A program made the position numbers and the translations under genes. From positions 62,001-126,000 of the forward strand of contig NZ_PPEG02000006.1 in assembly GCF_002899945.2 (NCBI RefSeq): 64,000 nucleotides of DNA, in the 5' to 3' direction. The stretch comes from Chryseobacterium viscerum. Its GTDB lineage: Bacteria > Bacteroidota > Bacteroidia > Flavobacteriales > Weeksellaceae. Below, piece after piece: positions 1 to 6,816 of this stretch. The notes below the pieces were generated by a model. That model did no database searches and was not told the DNA's origin. It saw only the letters and a program-made list of their open reading frames with translations. Each line of letters starts with the position of its first letter. The stretch's first letter is position 1.

Positions 1-228
1 ACCAAAGGATTAGCCGCCAACCAGGGCCTTTACAATGGTTTTCTGGCTGCAGGATTGATCTGGTCATTTCTGATTAAAGATCCGCAATGGCAAACGAATG
101 TAGCACTCTTCTTTTTAGGATGTGTAGCTGTAGCAGGAATCTATGGAGCAATTTCAGCGACTAAAAAAATATTTTTCGTTCAGGCTTTGCCCGCTATCCT
201 GGCCATTATTGCCGTTTTATTGAAGTAA
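1..228 (+). CDS. DUF1304 family membrane protein (3' part)
   Basis: The reading frame is open from the left edge and stops at TAA 226-228, giving 75 C-terminal residues. It contains the N-Q-G-L-Y-N-G-F motif and hydrophobic stretches typical of the small DUF1304 inner-membrane proteins, which are usually about 115-120 residues, so roughly the first 40 residues lie outside the window. The biochemical role of the family is unknown. Nothing suggests co-transcription with proV, because more than 500 bp and a separate promoter lie between them. Confidence 0.75.
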   Translation, partial: TKGLAANQGLYNGFLAAGLIWSFLIKDPQWQTNVALFFLGCVAVAGIYGAISATKKIFFVQALPAILAIIAVLLK

Positions 229-390
229 TTTCATTGTCCTTATTTTTAAAGATCTTCTTAAAAATATTTACATGATCAATACCCTCTTATCTTTTATGAT
301 AAGGGAAAAATTACTATGAATATCTCCTCCCATCATCAGACTTAAAACCAGCTTCTTACGTCCCAAAAAATCCATTTAATATAAAATTCG

Positions 391-398
391 TAAATTTG
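391..398 (+). promoter_or_regulatory. -7 box of proVWX promoter
   Basis: TAAATTTG matches the Bacteroidota housekeeping -7 consensus TAnnTTTG. It is the only such match I see between the DUF1304 gene and proV, and it would start transcription near 405, giving a leader of about 365 nt. A clear TTTG -33 element is not obvious. Confidence 0.5.
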
Positions 399-404
399 CA
401 TCGT

Positions 405-769
405 CATAAAAGATTGATACACAGTTTTTTTTATATTGACCTGCATTGTGATGAAATGCAGAAATTCAAGTTGTTCAGTACACATATCCGTAATTACTTC
501 ATCAGTAATTTAATTGTAGAATCGATGTAAAAGATTAAGTTCTTTTTACATGATACACTCTTTTTCTAGAGTATAATCTATTGAAATATTTAAAATAAAC
601 ATAAGGCTTAGATGCTTTGTGGCTTTATTTTTTTGTAAAAAGCTTCTATCATGATAAGAAGCTTAGTAGATTATTTTATGCTATCGTCATCACCAGAACA
701 ACAATGTAAAATGGGGTATAATGAATTGGTGTACAATTTTTTATACCATTAATTAAAAAAAATCTGAAT
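405..769 (+). promoter_or_regulatory. structured 5' leader of proVWX
   Basis: Five inverted repeats occur in order: CTGCATT/AATGCAG (441-447/455-461), AATTACT/AGTAATT (492-498/504-510), ACTCT/AGAGT (558-562/569-573), AAGCTTCT/AGAAGCTT (640-647/657-664), and a two-tier hairpin at 715-747 with GGTATAA/TTATACC outside AATTG/CAATT. The last ends 22 nt before the proV start codon. This is more structure than other leaders in the window have and could be a cis-regulatory RNA; no known riboswitch class was recognised. Confidence 0.4.
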
Positions 770-2020
770 ATGGAAAAAAATGAAAACAGTAGAAAAGTAA
801 AACTTAAAGTTGAAGATCTGACTATTATTTTTGGTAAAAACAAAGAGAAAGCACAGGAACTTTTAGACAAAGGTTTTTCCAAAAAGGAAATTCTTGAAAA
901 AACAGGCTGCACCATAGGAATCAACAAAGCAAGTTTTGAAATCTATGAAGGTGAATTCTTTGTCATCATGGGGTTGTCGGGAAGTGGAAAATCCACTTTG
1001 CTGCGCTGTCTTAACAGGCTGAATGAGCCCACTTCAGGAAAAGTATACATCAATGACGATGATATTACCAGTAAAAACAATAAAGAACTTCTGGAAGTAA
1101 GAAGAACGGAAATGAGTATGGTGTTTCAAAAATTTGGATTGCTGCCCCACCATACTATTTTAGACAATGCCGGTTTCGGACTGGAAATCAGAGGAGAAGA
1201 CAAAGCTTCCCGTAATGAAAAAGCACAGAAAGCACTGGACATTGTAGGATTGAATGGTTTCGAAAATCAGTATCCTTCCCAACTTTCAGGAGGAATGCAG
1301 CAGAGAGTAGGATTGGCAAGAGCTTTGGCCAACGATCCTGAAGTCCTGCTGATGGATGAAGCTTTCTCCGCACTGGATCCTTTGATAAAATCTGAAATGC
1401 AGGATCAAATGCTTGAGCTGCAAAATACATTGCAAAAAACCATTGTCTTCATTACCCATGATCTGGACGAGGCCATTAAAATTGGTGACCGTATCGTTAT
1501 TATGAAAGATGGTGTCATAGAGCAAATAGGAACAGCAGAAGATATTTTGACTAATCCTGCAAGCGACTATGTAAAAGCATTTGTAGAAAAAGTGGATCGT
1601 AAAACAATTATCACCGCCAGATCTTTGATGTTCGACAAAGCTACGGTGGTACGTTTCAGAAAAGATGGTCCTGAAGGAGCTTTAAGAAAAATGAGAGCAA
1701 CAGGATTGGAAAACTTACCTGTCGTAGATTTTCAAAATAAATTTCTTGGGTTTGTGACCCTTAATGATGTCGTTCGAATCGCAAAAAAGAAAGAACCTAC
1801 AGTAGAATCAATTATCAACAGCAACGTTCCTTCAGTCTATCCGGAAGTTACTGTAGAAGAAATGCTACCGTTAATTTCAGGAAATAAATCGGCTATTGCC
1901 GTGGTAGACGAAAACAATAAATTTTTAGGTCTTATCACCCAATTATCTCTCATCATAGAAGCTACTAAGTTTAACGAAGAAGAGATCATTGAATTAAAAG
2001 AAATCGCAAACAATCAATAA
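770..2020 (+). CDS. proV: glycine betaine/proline ABC transporter ATP-binding protein
   Basis: This is the ATPase subunit of a ProU/OpuA-type importer for glycine betaine, proline or related osmoprotectants. The 416-residue protein has Walker A GLSGSGKST (68-76), the ABC signature LSGGMQQRV (172-180), Walker B and D-loop MDEAFSALD (195-203), and a C-terminal pair of CBS domains (about 280-410), which in OpuA proteins sense ionic strength or nucleotides. The N-terminal extension before Walker A, with a helix containing KAQELLDKGFSK, is typical of ProV. The permease gene starts 1 nt after its stop codon. Substrate choice among betaine, choline, carnitine and proline cannot be read from the sequence. 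Confidence 0.93.
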   Translation: MEKNENSRKVKLKVEDLTIIFGKNKEKAQELLDKGFSKKEILEKTGCTIGINKASFEIYEGEFFVIMGLSGSGKSTLLRCLNRLNEPTSGKVYINDDDITSKNNKELLEVRRTEMSMVFQKFGLLPHHTILDNAGFGLEIRGEDKASRNEKAQKALDIVGLNGFENQYPSQLSGGMQQRVGLARALANDPEVLLMDEAFSALDPLIKSEMQDQMLELQNTLQKTIVFITHDLDEAIKIGDRIVIMKDGVIEQIGTAEDILTNPASDYVKAFVEKVDRKTIITARSLMFDKATVVRFRKDGPEGALRKMRATGLENLPVVDFQNKFLGFVTLNDVVRIAKKKEPTVESIINSNVPSVYPEVTVEEMLPLISGNKSAIAVVDENNKFLGLITQLSLIIEATKFNEEEIIELKEIANNQ

Positions 2021-2021
2021 G

Positions 2022-2849
2022 ATGAATAAAACTATAGATATAGGTCAATATGTAGAAACTGCAATCAATTGGCTCACAGAAAATGGAAAACCTGTATTTG
2101 ATGTCATAAAACATGTGGGAAACTCTTCTATTATGGGAATTGAATGGGTTTTGGTACATACTCCCTTTTATGTTATCATTCTCTTTTTTACGCTGCTGGC
2201 ATTATGGAAAGCAGGAAAAGGCATCGCTGTTGTCACGGCAGCCGGGCTGAGTTTAATATTTTTAATGGGATTATGGAAAGAAACCATGGAAACTTTGGCC
2301 CTTATTTTTGTAGCAACTATTACGGCCCTTATTATTTCTATCCCTCTGGGAATTTGGGCTGCGAAAAGTAAAATAGCCGCAAAAATTATCCGCCCTTTAC
2401 TGGATTTAATGCAGACAATGCCTGCATTTGTCTATCTGATTCCAGCTGTATTGTTTTTCAGTATCGGTAAAGTACCCGGTGCTTTTGCAACCATCATTTT
2501 TGCAATGCCGCCTGCGGTACGATTAACAACATTGGGAATTGAAGCCGTTCCGAAAGATATCGTAGAAGCAGCCAGAGCTTTTGGAGCTACCAACCGCCAG
2601 ATTCTGTTTAAAGTAGAACTTCCCTTAGCTATGAAAACAATTTTAACAGGGATCAATCAAACCATACTATTATCCCTATCCATGGTTGTTATTGCAGGAA
2701 TGATTGCTGCGGGTGGTCTAGGTGAAAAAGTATTGGAAGGAATTAATAATCTGGATATCGGATTAGGATTTGAAAGTGGTTTATCCGTTGTGATTTTAGC
2801 CATTATCCTTGACCGGATTACCCAGGGATTTGTAAAGAAAAAACAATAA
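2022..2849 (+). CDS. proW: glycine betaine/proline ABC transporter permease
   Basis: This is the membrane subunit of the osmoprotectant importer. The 275-residue protein is strongly hydrophobic and has a BPD_transp_1 permease domain with the EAA-type loop around VEAARAFGATNRQILFKVELP, the segment that contacts the ATPase. Length and order match ProW/OpuAB. It sits between proV (1-nt gap) and the binding protein gene (1-nt gap), so the three genes are almost certainly one transcript with coupled translation. Confidence 0.93.
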   Translation: MNKTIDIGQYVETAINWLTENGKPVFDVIKHVGNSSIMGIEWVLVHTPFYVIILFFTLLALWKAGKGIAVVTAAGLSLIFLMGLWKETMETLALIFVATITALIISIPLGIWAAKSKIAAKIIRPLLDLMQTMPAFVYLIPAVLFFSIGKVPGAFATIIFAMPPAVRLTTLGIEAVPKDIVEAARAFGATNRQILFKVELPLAMKTILTGINQTILLSLSMVVIAGMIAAGGLGEKVLEGINNLDIGLGFESGLSVVILAIILDRITQGFVKKKQ

Positions 2850-2850
2850 G

Positions 2851-3705
2851 ATGAAACAATTAAAATATCTATTTTTCCCCTTTTTAATAGTGGTATTGGC
2901 TGCATTAAATTCGTGTGAAAATATAAAAAGCTCTAAATATATTACCATAGGAATGGTAGATGGCTGGGCGGAAGATGTTGCGATGACCCACGTTGCTAAA
3001 GCCATTTTGGACCAGCAGGGATATCATGTTATTATTCAAAAAGCCTCTACAGATATGATTCTGGCTTCGATGAATAATGAAGATACAGACCTTTTCATGG
3101 GAGTCTGGCTGCCTTACACCCACGCTAAAAAACTCGCTAAGTTTCCGGGATTAGTTCATCTTGGAACCAATTACAACAACGGCCGTATAGGATTGGTCGT
3201 TCCGGAATACGTTCCGGTGCATTCCATTGAAGAACTTAATCAACATCAGGAGCAATTCGATCATAGAATCATTGGAATTGAGAAAGGAGCCGGATTAACA
3301 ACCGGAACGGATAAAGCCATTATTGATTATAAACTGGATTATAAACAGATCAACTCTTCTACCATTGCCATGATCACCGAGTTACAGAATGCCATACAAC
3401 GCAAACAATGGATTGTGGTAACAGGATGGCAGCCCCACTGGATGTTTGGCAAAATGAAGCTTAAATTTCTTGACGATCCCAAAAAGATCTTTGGTGAAGC
3501 AGAACAGATTAAAACCTATTCCAGAAAAAGCTTTGGTAAAGACCATCCGGATGTAGCCAAATTCTTTTCCAAAGTCCATTTTGATGATGAAACGATGTCT
3601 GATCTTTTAATGAAAATGGAACAGAGTAAAAATAAAGAAGCCACCGCTAAGGAATGGGTAGAAAACCATTCTGATCTGGTCAAATTATGGCTAGATAAAA
3701 ATTAA
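2851..3705 (+). CDS. proX: glycine betaine-binding lipoprotein
   Basis: This is the substrate-binding subunit of the importer, an OpuAC family protein of 284 residues. The N-terminus is a lipoprotein signal peptide with lipobox LNSC, so Cys22 should be lipidated and the protein anchored in a membrane rather than free in the periplasm. The mature part begins with the family-typical segment TIGMVDGWAEDVAMTHVAKAI and keeps several tryptophans that could form the aromatic cage for quaternary amines. It closes the proVWX operon and is followed by a strong terminator. Confidence 0.9.
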   Translation: MKQLKYLFFPFLIVVLAALNSCENIKSSKYITIGMVDGWAEDVAMTHVAKAILDQQGYHVIIQKASTDMILASMNNEDTDLFMGVWLPYTHAKKLAKFPGLVHLGTNYNNGRIGLVVPEYVPVHSIEELNQHQEQFDHRIIGIEKGAGLTTGTDKAIIDYKLDYKQINSSTIAMITELQNAIQRKQWIVVTGWQPHWMFGKMKLKFLDDPKKIFGEAEQIKTYSRKSFGKDHPDVAKFFSKVHFDDETMSDLLMKMEQSKNKEATAKEWVENHSDLVKLWLDKN

Positions 3706-3731
3706 TATAACGATACAATTTGGTATTACTT

Positions 3732-3767
3732 AAAATCCTCAACTTTCCATGAGTCTGAGGATTTTTT
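3732..3767 (+). terminator. rho-independent terminator of proVWX
   Basis: The stem AATCCTCA/TGAGGATT with a loop of about 14 nt is followed by a run of six T. It begins 27 bp after the proX stop codon. Confidence 0.8.
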
Positions 3768-3820
3768 CATCAACATAGATTATTTGATCTTTTCTCTATG
3801 AAGCAATATTTATTAGTAAT

Positions 3821-3990
3821 CGCAAAGGCGCAAAGAAATTTAATAACATACTGCTTTAAGGCGCAAGAAAATCAAATATTTTCAGCAAGTTTGTTTCAGT
3901 TAAATTCAACAGAACTAAATTTTATCAAAGATAGAATCCTTGCGCCTTAAGACATATTTAAAGGAAAATTCTTGCGTCTTTGCGTTTTCC
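3821..3990. repeat. palindromic intergenic repeat, family A copy 1
   Basis: The element starts with CGCAAAGGCGCAAAG and ends with CTTGCGTCTTTGCG followed by TTTTCC, so the ends are imperfect inverted repeats. Inner blocks AAGGCGCAAGAAAATCAA and ATCCTTGCGCCTTAAG are also in inverted orientation. The same blocks recur at 5990-6175 and 6271-6350. No open reading frame is inside. It looks like a non-autonomous palindromic element or a large structured RNA. Confidence 0.75.
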
Positions 3991-3996
3991 AATATC

Positions 3997-4380
3997 TCAT
4001 AACGATCCCATTGATTCTTTAATTTTTTCCCGATGGATTATTCCCCAATTGACTAATGTTTCTGTTACAGGAAATACAGATTTCCCATATTCTGTCACCG
4101 CATACGTTACCGTAATAGGTTTCGTATCCTGAATGGTTCTTGTGATCAGGAGATTGGTTTCCAGTTCTTTTAATTCTTTGCTCAGCATTTTAGCAGAAAT
4201 CCCCTCAATACTGCGTTCCAGTTTTTTAAAATGAATCATCTGATCTGGTCTGTTCGTCAGATATCGTAAAATCATCAGTTTCCATTTTCCTCCCAATACA
4301 TCCAGACTGTCACGCATTGCGAACAATTCTTCTGTACAGTTTGCTTCTCTTTCGATGCCGTTTTCTATGATTTTTGCCAT
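3997..4380 (-). CDS. HxlR family winged-helix transcriptional regulator
   Basis: This is a DNA-binding regulator of the HxlR/MarR-like type, 127 residues from the start chosen at 4380 (MAKIIENG). An in-frame upstream start at 4410 would place the start codon inside a palindromic operator and is less likely. The protein has the family pattern LDVLGGKWKLMILRYL, KKLERSIEGISAKMLSKELKELE (recognition helix region) and YAVTEYGKSVFPV. Cys15, just ahead of the winged helix, is at the place where quinone- and electrophile-sensing HxlR proteins such as YodB and QorR carry their reactive cysteine. It is divergent from a quinone-oxidoreductase-like gene, its probable target, and probably represses itself as well. 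Confidence 0.88.
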   Translation of the reverse strand: MAKIIENGIEREANCTEELFAMRDSLDVLGGKWKLMILRYLTNRPDQMIHFKKLERSIEGISAKMLSKELKELETNLLITRTIQDTKPITVTYAVTEYGKSVFPVTETLVNWGIIHREKIKESMGSL

Positions 4381-4394
4381 AATAGTTTCATGAA

Positions 4395-4420
4395 GGTAAC
4401 TAGTTACCATTAGTTAACTA
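4395..4420. promoter_or_regulatory. palindromic operator between hxlR and oxidoreductase
   Basis: GGTAACTAGTTACC (4395-4408) is a perfect 14-bp palindrome, immediately followed by a second one, TAGTTAACTA (4411-4420). Both lie between the hxlR start codon and its predicted -7 box, which suits an autoregulatory operator for the HxlR protein. Confidence 0.6.
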
Positions 4421-4424
4421 GTAG

Positions 4425-4432
4425 CAAATATA
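4425..4432 (-). promoter_or_regulatory. -7 box of hxlR promoter
   Basis: On the minus strand the sequence reads TATATTTG, a perfect TAnnTTTG match, placing the transcription start beside or inside the palindromic operator. Confidence 0.6.
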
Positions 4433-4446
4433 AACTATTCCCTCTT

Positions 4447-4454
4447 TACATTTG
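4447..4454 (+). promoter_or_regulatory. -7 box of oxidoreductase promoter
   Basis: TACATTTG matches TAnnTTTG and lies 56 bp before the oxidoreductase start codon, back to back with the hxlR promoter. Confidence 0.6.
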
Positions 4455-4509
4455 TGTATCAAATTAAACGTATGAAATCGCATGATTTCTAAAATATAAA
4501 TATCTACGT

Positions 4510-5499
4510 ATGAAAGCAGTTATTTTAAATAAAAACGGAAAACTGGAAGATGGTTTTGCCGAGCAGCCCCAGCCCAAAGGCAATGAAGTTTTAATCCAGA
4601 TCAAAGCAAGCGGTTTCAATCCTATCGATTACCAGATGCTTGAAAACGAACTCGAAAGAAAACTGATCAGTTCCCCGATATTGGGAAGAGAATCATCGGG
4701 AATCATAGTTGGCAAAGGTCCTGAAGTGACACAATTTAATATTGGTGACGAAGTCTATTGTGGCAGCGGTTCTATGGGAAGTAATGGGACTTATGCAGAA
4801 TATATAACTGTCCCTGAATCTATTGTTTCGTTGAAACCAAAGAATATTTCTTTTGAACAGGCAGCTTCCATTCCTTCGGTAGGACTTACTTCTTTTCAGA
4901 TCTTTAACCGTTTGAAACTAAATCCCGAAAATACCATTCTTGTAACAGGTGCAACCGGAGGAGTTGGTTCATTTTTGATCAAACTTTTATTAGCTCATAA
5001 TATCCGGCAGATCACAGCAACTGTTGGCAGTGAAGAAAACAGACAGGTTCTTCTCAATATGGGGCTAAAAGATTATCAGATCATCAATTACAGAGAAGAA
5101 AATCTTATTGAAAACATTTTAAAAGCCAATAATAATCAACCTTTCGAGTTTGGGATTGATCTGGTAGGAAATTATATGTCAGAAGTGACTGCAGAAGTTT
5201 TAAAGATCAATGGAACCTATGTAGATGTAACTGCTTTAGTCACCAAAGATGCACATGAAACCCTTTTCAACAAAGGAAGCCTGATTATGAATATCTCCAA
5301 TTACACTTATGGAATGATCAAAAAATATGAGTATTACAAAAACAGCTTACTTGAAATAAAAAGTCTCATCGAAACCGGAACTATTACGCCACCTCAGCAT
5401 AAGATAATAGGAAATCTTTCTTTGGAAACCGTTCTGCAGGCACATTCTATTTTAAAAAACAATCAGACCCAAGGCCATAAACTCATCATGAAACATTAA
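4510..5499 (+). CDS. zinc-independent alcohol dehydrogenase / quinone oxidoreductase family protein
   Basis: This 329-residue protein belongs to the medium-chain dehydrogenase/reductase superfamily. It has the N-terminal GroES-like domain (pattern GFNPIDYQ and GRESSGIIVGKG) and a Rossmann fold with dinucleotide motif TGATGGVGS (146-154). The usual structural-zinc cysteine cluster is missing, as in NADPH:quinone reductases of the QOR/zeta-crystallin branch. The likely reaction is NADPH-dependent reduction of a quinone or an activated alkene. It is divergent from the HxlR gene and 3 bp ahead of a cupin gene, consistent with an electrophile-stress response. The exact substrate is unknown. Confidence 0.85.
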   Translation: MKAVILNKNGKLEDGFAEQPQPKGNEVLIQIKASGFNPIDYQMLENELERKLISSPILGRESSGIIVGKGPEVTQFNIGDEVYCGSGSMGSNGTYAEYITVPESIVSLKPKNISFEQAASIPSVGLTSFQIFNRLKLNPENTILVTGATGGVGSFLIKLLLAHNIRQITATVGSEENRQVLLNMGLKDYQIINYREENLIENILKANNNQPFEFGIDLVGNYMSEVTAEVLKINGTYVDVTALVTKDAHETLFNKGSLIMNISNYTYGMIKKYEYYKNSLLEIKSLIETGTITPPQHKIIGNLSLETVLQAHSILKNNQTQGHKLIMKH

Positions 5500-5502
5500 T
5501 CT

Positions 5503-5973
5503 ATGAACAAAATACCAAGACGAATCGTAACAGGAATTAAAGACGGAAAATCTATCATTATAGAAGACCAGCAGGTAGAAAATGCAGTGGAACATTTTCC
5601 GGGATTGATCATTTCAGATGTGTGGAATACGCAGACAATGCCGGCAAGCTTAGATATTGAGACCAGAATTCCCAATACAGGATTCCCACAGACTCCTAAA
5701 AATGGCACCTATTTTCGGTATGTAGTTGTTCCTCCCGATAAAGACTTAGGGGTTGAATGGAAGAAAAATGAGCCTCACCCCATGATGCATCAAACTCCGA
5801 CACTGGATTATATCATTATCCTGTCCGGCGAACTCTACCTCATCATGGAAGAAGGAGAAACACTTCTGAAACCTGGAGATATTGTCATTCAAAGAGGGAC
5901 TAATCATGCGTGGAGCAACCGCTCTGATGAACCTTGCATTCAGCTGGCGGTGTTGATCGATGCAGAGATTTAA
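5503..5973 (+). CDS. cupin domain-containing protein
   Basis: This 156-residue protein has a cupin-2 barrel in its C-terminal half. The stretch LDYIIILSGELYLIMEEGE is cupin motif 1, and GDIVIQRGTNHAWSNRSDEP is motif 2 with the histidine. It begins 3 bp after the oxidoreductase gene and is probably in the same transcript and under the same HxlR control. Such proteins are often annotated only as cupins; a dioxygenase or isomerase role on aromatic compounds is possible but not shown. Confidence 0.8.
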   Translation: MNKIPRRIVTGIKDGKSIIIEDQQVENAVEHFPGLIISDVWNTQTMPASLDIETRIPNTGFPQTPKNGTYFRYVVVPPDKDLGVEWKKNEPHPMMHQTPTLDYIIILSGELYLIMEEGETLLKPGDIVIQRGTNHAWSNRSDEPCIQLAVLIDAEI

Positions 5974-5989
5974 ATTAAAATTTATTTTG

Positions 5990-6175
5990 TTGGAAAACGC
6001 AAAGGCGCAAAGAAGAATAAATGATATGTTGTTTTTAAGACGCAAGAAAATCAACGATTTCCAGCAAGAAATGATCTATAAAGTATTAGAAATGTACAAT
6101 TTTATCGCAGATAAAATCCTTGCGACTTAAAAACGGATAAAAAAAGAAAAACTTTGCGCCTTCGCGTTTTCCAAC
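5990..6175. repeat. palindromic intergenic repeat, family A copy 2
   Basis: The outer ends GTTGGAAAACGCAAAGGCGC and GCGCCTTCGCGTTTTCCAAC are inverted repeats with one mismatch over 20 bp. The inner blocks TTAAGACGCAAGAAAATCAA and AAAATCCTTGCGACTTAAAA match copy 1. The element fills most of the gap between the cupin gene and the convergent thioredoxin-like gene and could fold into one long hairpin on either strand. Confidence 0.8.
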
Positions 6176-6270
6176 AAAACTTAGAAACATTAAAAAAACT
6201 CACGCATATTTTACATAAACATCTGCGTAATCTGTGCAATCTGCCGGAAATAAAATATAAACAGTATTCA

Positions 6271-6350
6271 ACTTTATCGCAGAGAAAATCCTTGCGACTT
6301 AAAAAGGATTAAGGAACGATAAAACTTTGCGCCTTTGCGTTTTTCCAACA
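6271..6350. repeat. palindromic intergenic repeat, family A half copy
   Basis: This stretch repeats only the right half of copy 2: ATCGCAGAGAAAATCCTTGC, then an A-rich segment, then CTTTGCGCCTTTGCG before TTCCAAC. It lies in the same orientation directly downstream of copy 2, after an 95-bp stretch containing the phrase ATCTGCGTAATCTGTGCAAT, another apparent low-complexity repeat relic. It suggests duplication and deletion within the family. Confidence 0.7.
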
Positions 6351-6351
6351 A

Positions 6352-6816
6352 TTACAAAGCAGAAATTTCCAACAGTTTCTGCTTCATTTTTTCAGGCGTC
6401 ATCTGCCCTTCCTGATAATAGACCAAATTCTGATGCTTATCCAGGAATACCCATAACGGATACACAGGCTGATTTTTATTTTTAGACAAAGCCAGCGCCA
6501 ACTCATGAATTCCTGAATTTCCATTCTGCAGATATTCAAATTCCTGATTCTGGAAATGAATTTTCTCCTTTGTTTTTTCTGCCTCGAAATTGACAAAATA
6601 AAAATGATCGTTTAATATATTCACCAGCTCTTTATCTTTACTCATACGGAAAGACTCAATCTTACACACCGCACACCAATCGGTATAAAGATGGATGACA
6701 ACCGGCCTCGGATTTTCTTTCTGCAAAACATCCAGGTCAGAAAAAGTGCCTGTCTTCATCTGAGACAGATAAAAACAGGGCACTAACATTAAAAATAAAG
6801 CTATTTTTTTCATCAT
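6352..6816 (-). CDS. secreted thioredoxin-like protein
   Basis: This 154-residue protein has a signal peptide (about residues 1-18) followed by a thioredoxin fold with active-site motif WCAVC (Cys48 and Cys51) in the context HLYTDWCAVCKIE. It should act in the periplasm as a disulfide reductase or isomerase. The ATG overlaps the TGA of the TonB receptor gene (ATGA), so the two are translationally coupled. The pairing suggests a role in maturing the receptor, whose plug carries a Cys-X2-Cys pair, or in handling the transported ligand; this is inference. Confidence 0.85.
   Translation of the reverse strand: MMKKIALFLMLVPCFYLSQMKTGTFSDLDVLQKENPRPVVIHLYTDWCAVCKIESFRMSKDKELVNILNDHFYFVNFEAEKTKEKIHFQNQEFEYLQNGNSGIHELALALSKNKNQPVYPLWVFLDKHQNLVYYQEGQMTPEKMKQKLLEISAL

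Larger units (their letters stand above)
229..769. other. long intergenic region with several hairpins
   Basis: This 541-bp gap holds no convincing gene. A weak hairpin at about 282-305 (CCCTCTTATC against GATAAGGG) follows the DUF1304 gene and may end its transcript, although it lacks a T-run. A consensus -7 box lies at 391-398 and is followed by a series of inverted repeats that are described as the proV leader. Confidence 0.6.

Noticed and set aside
5990-6350. Possible CRISPR array because of repeated CGCAAAG-like words
   Set aside because: The units are palindromic, differ in length, and have no regular spacers or cas genes nearby.
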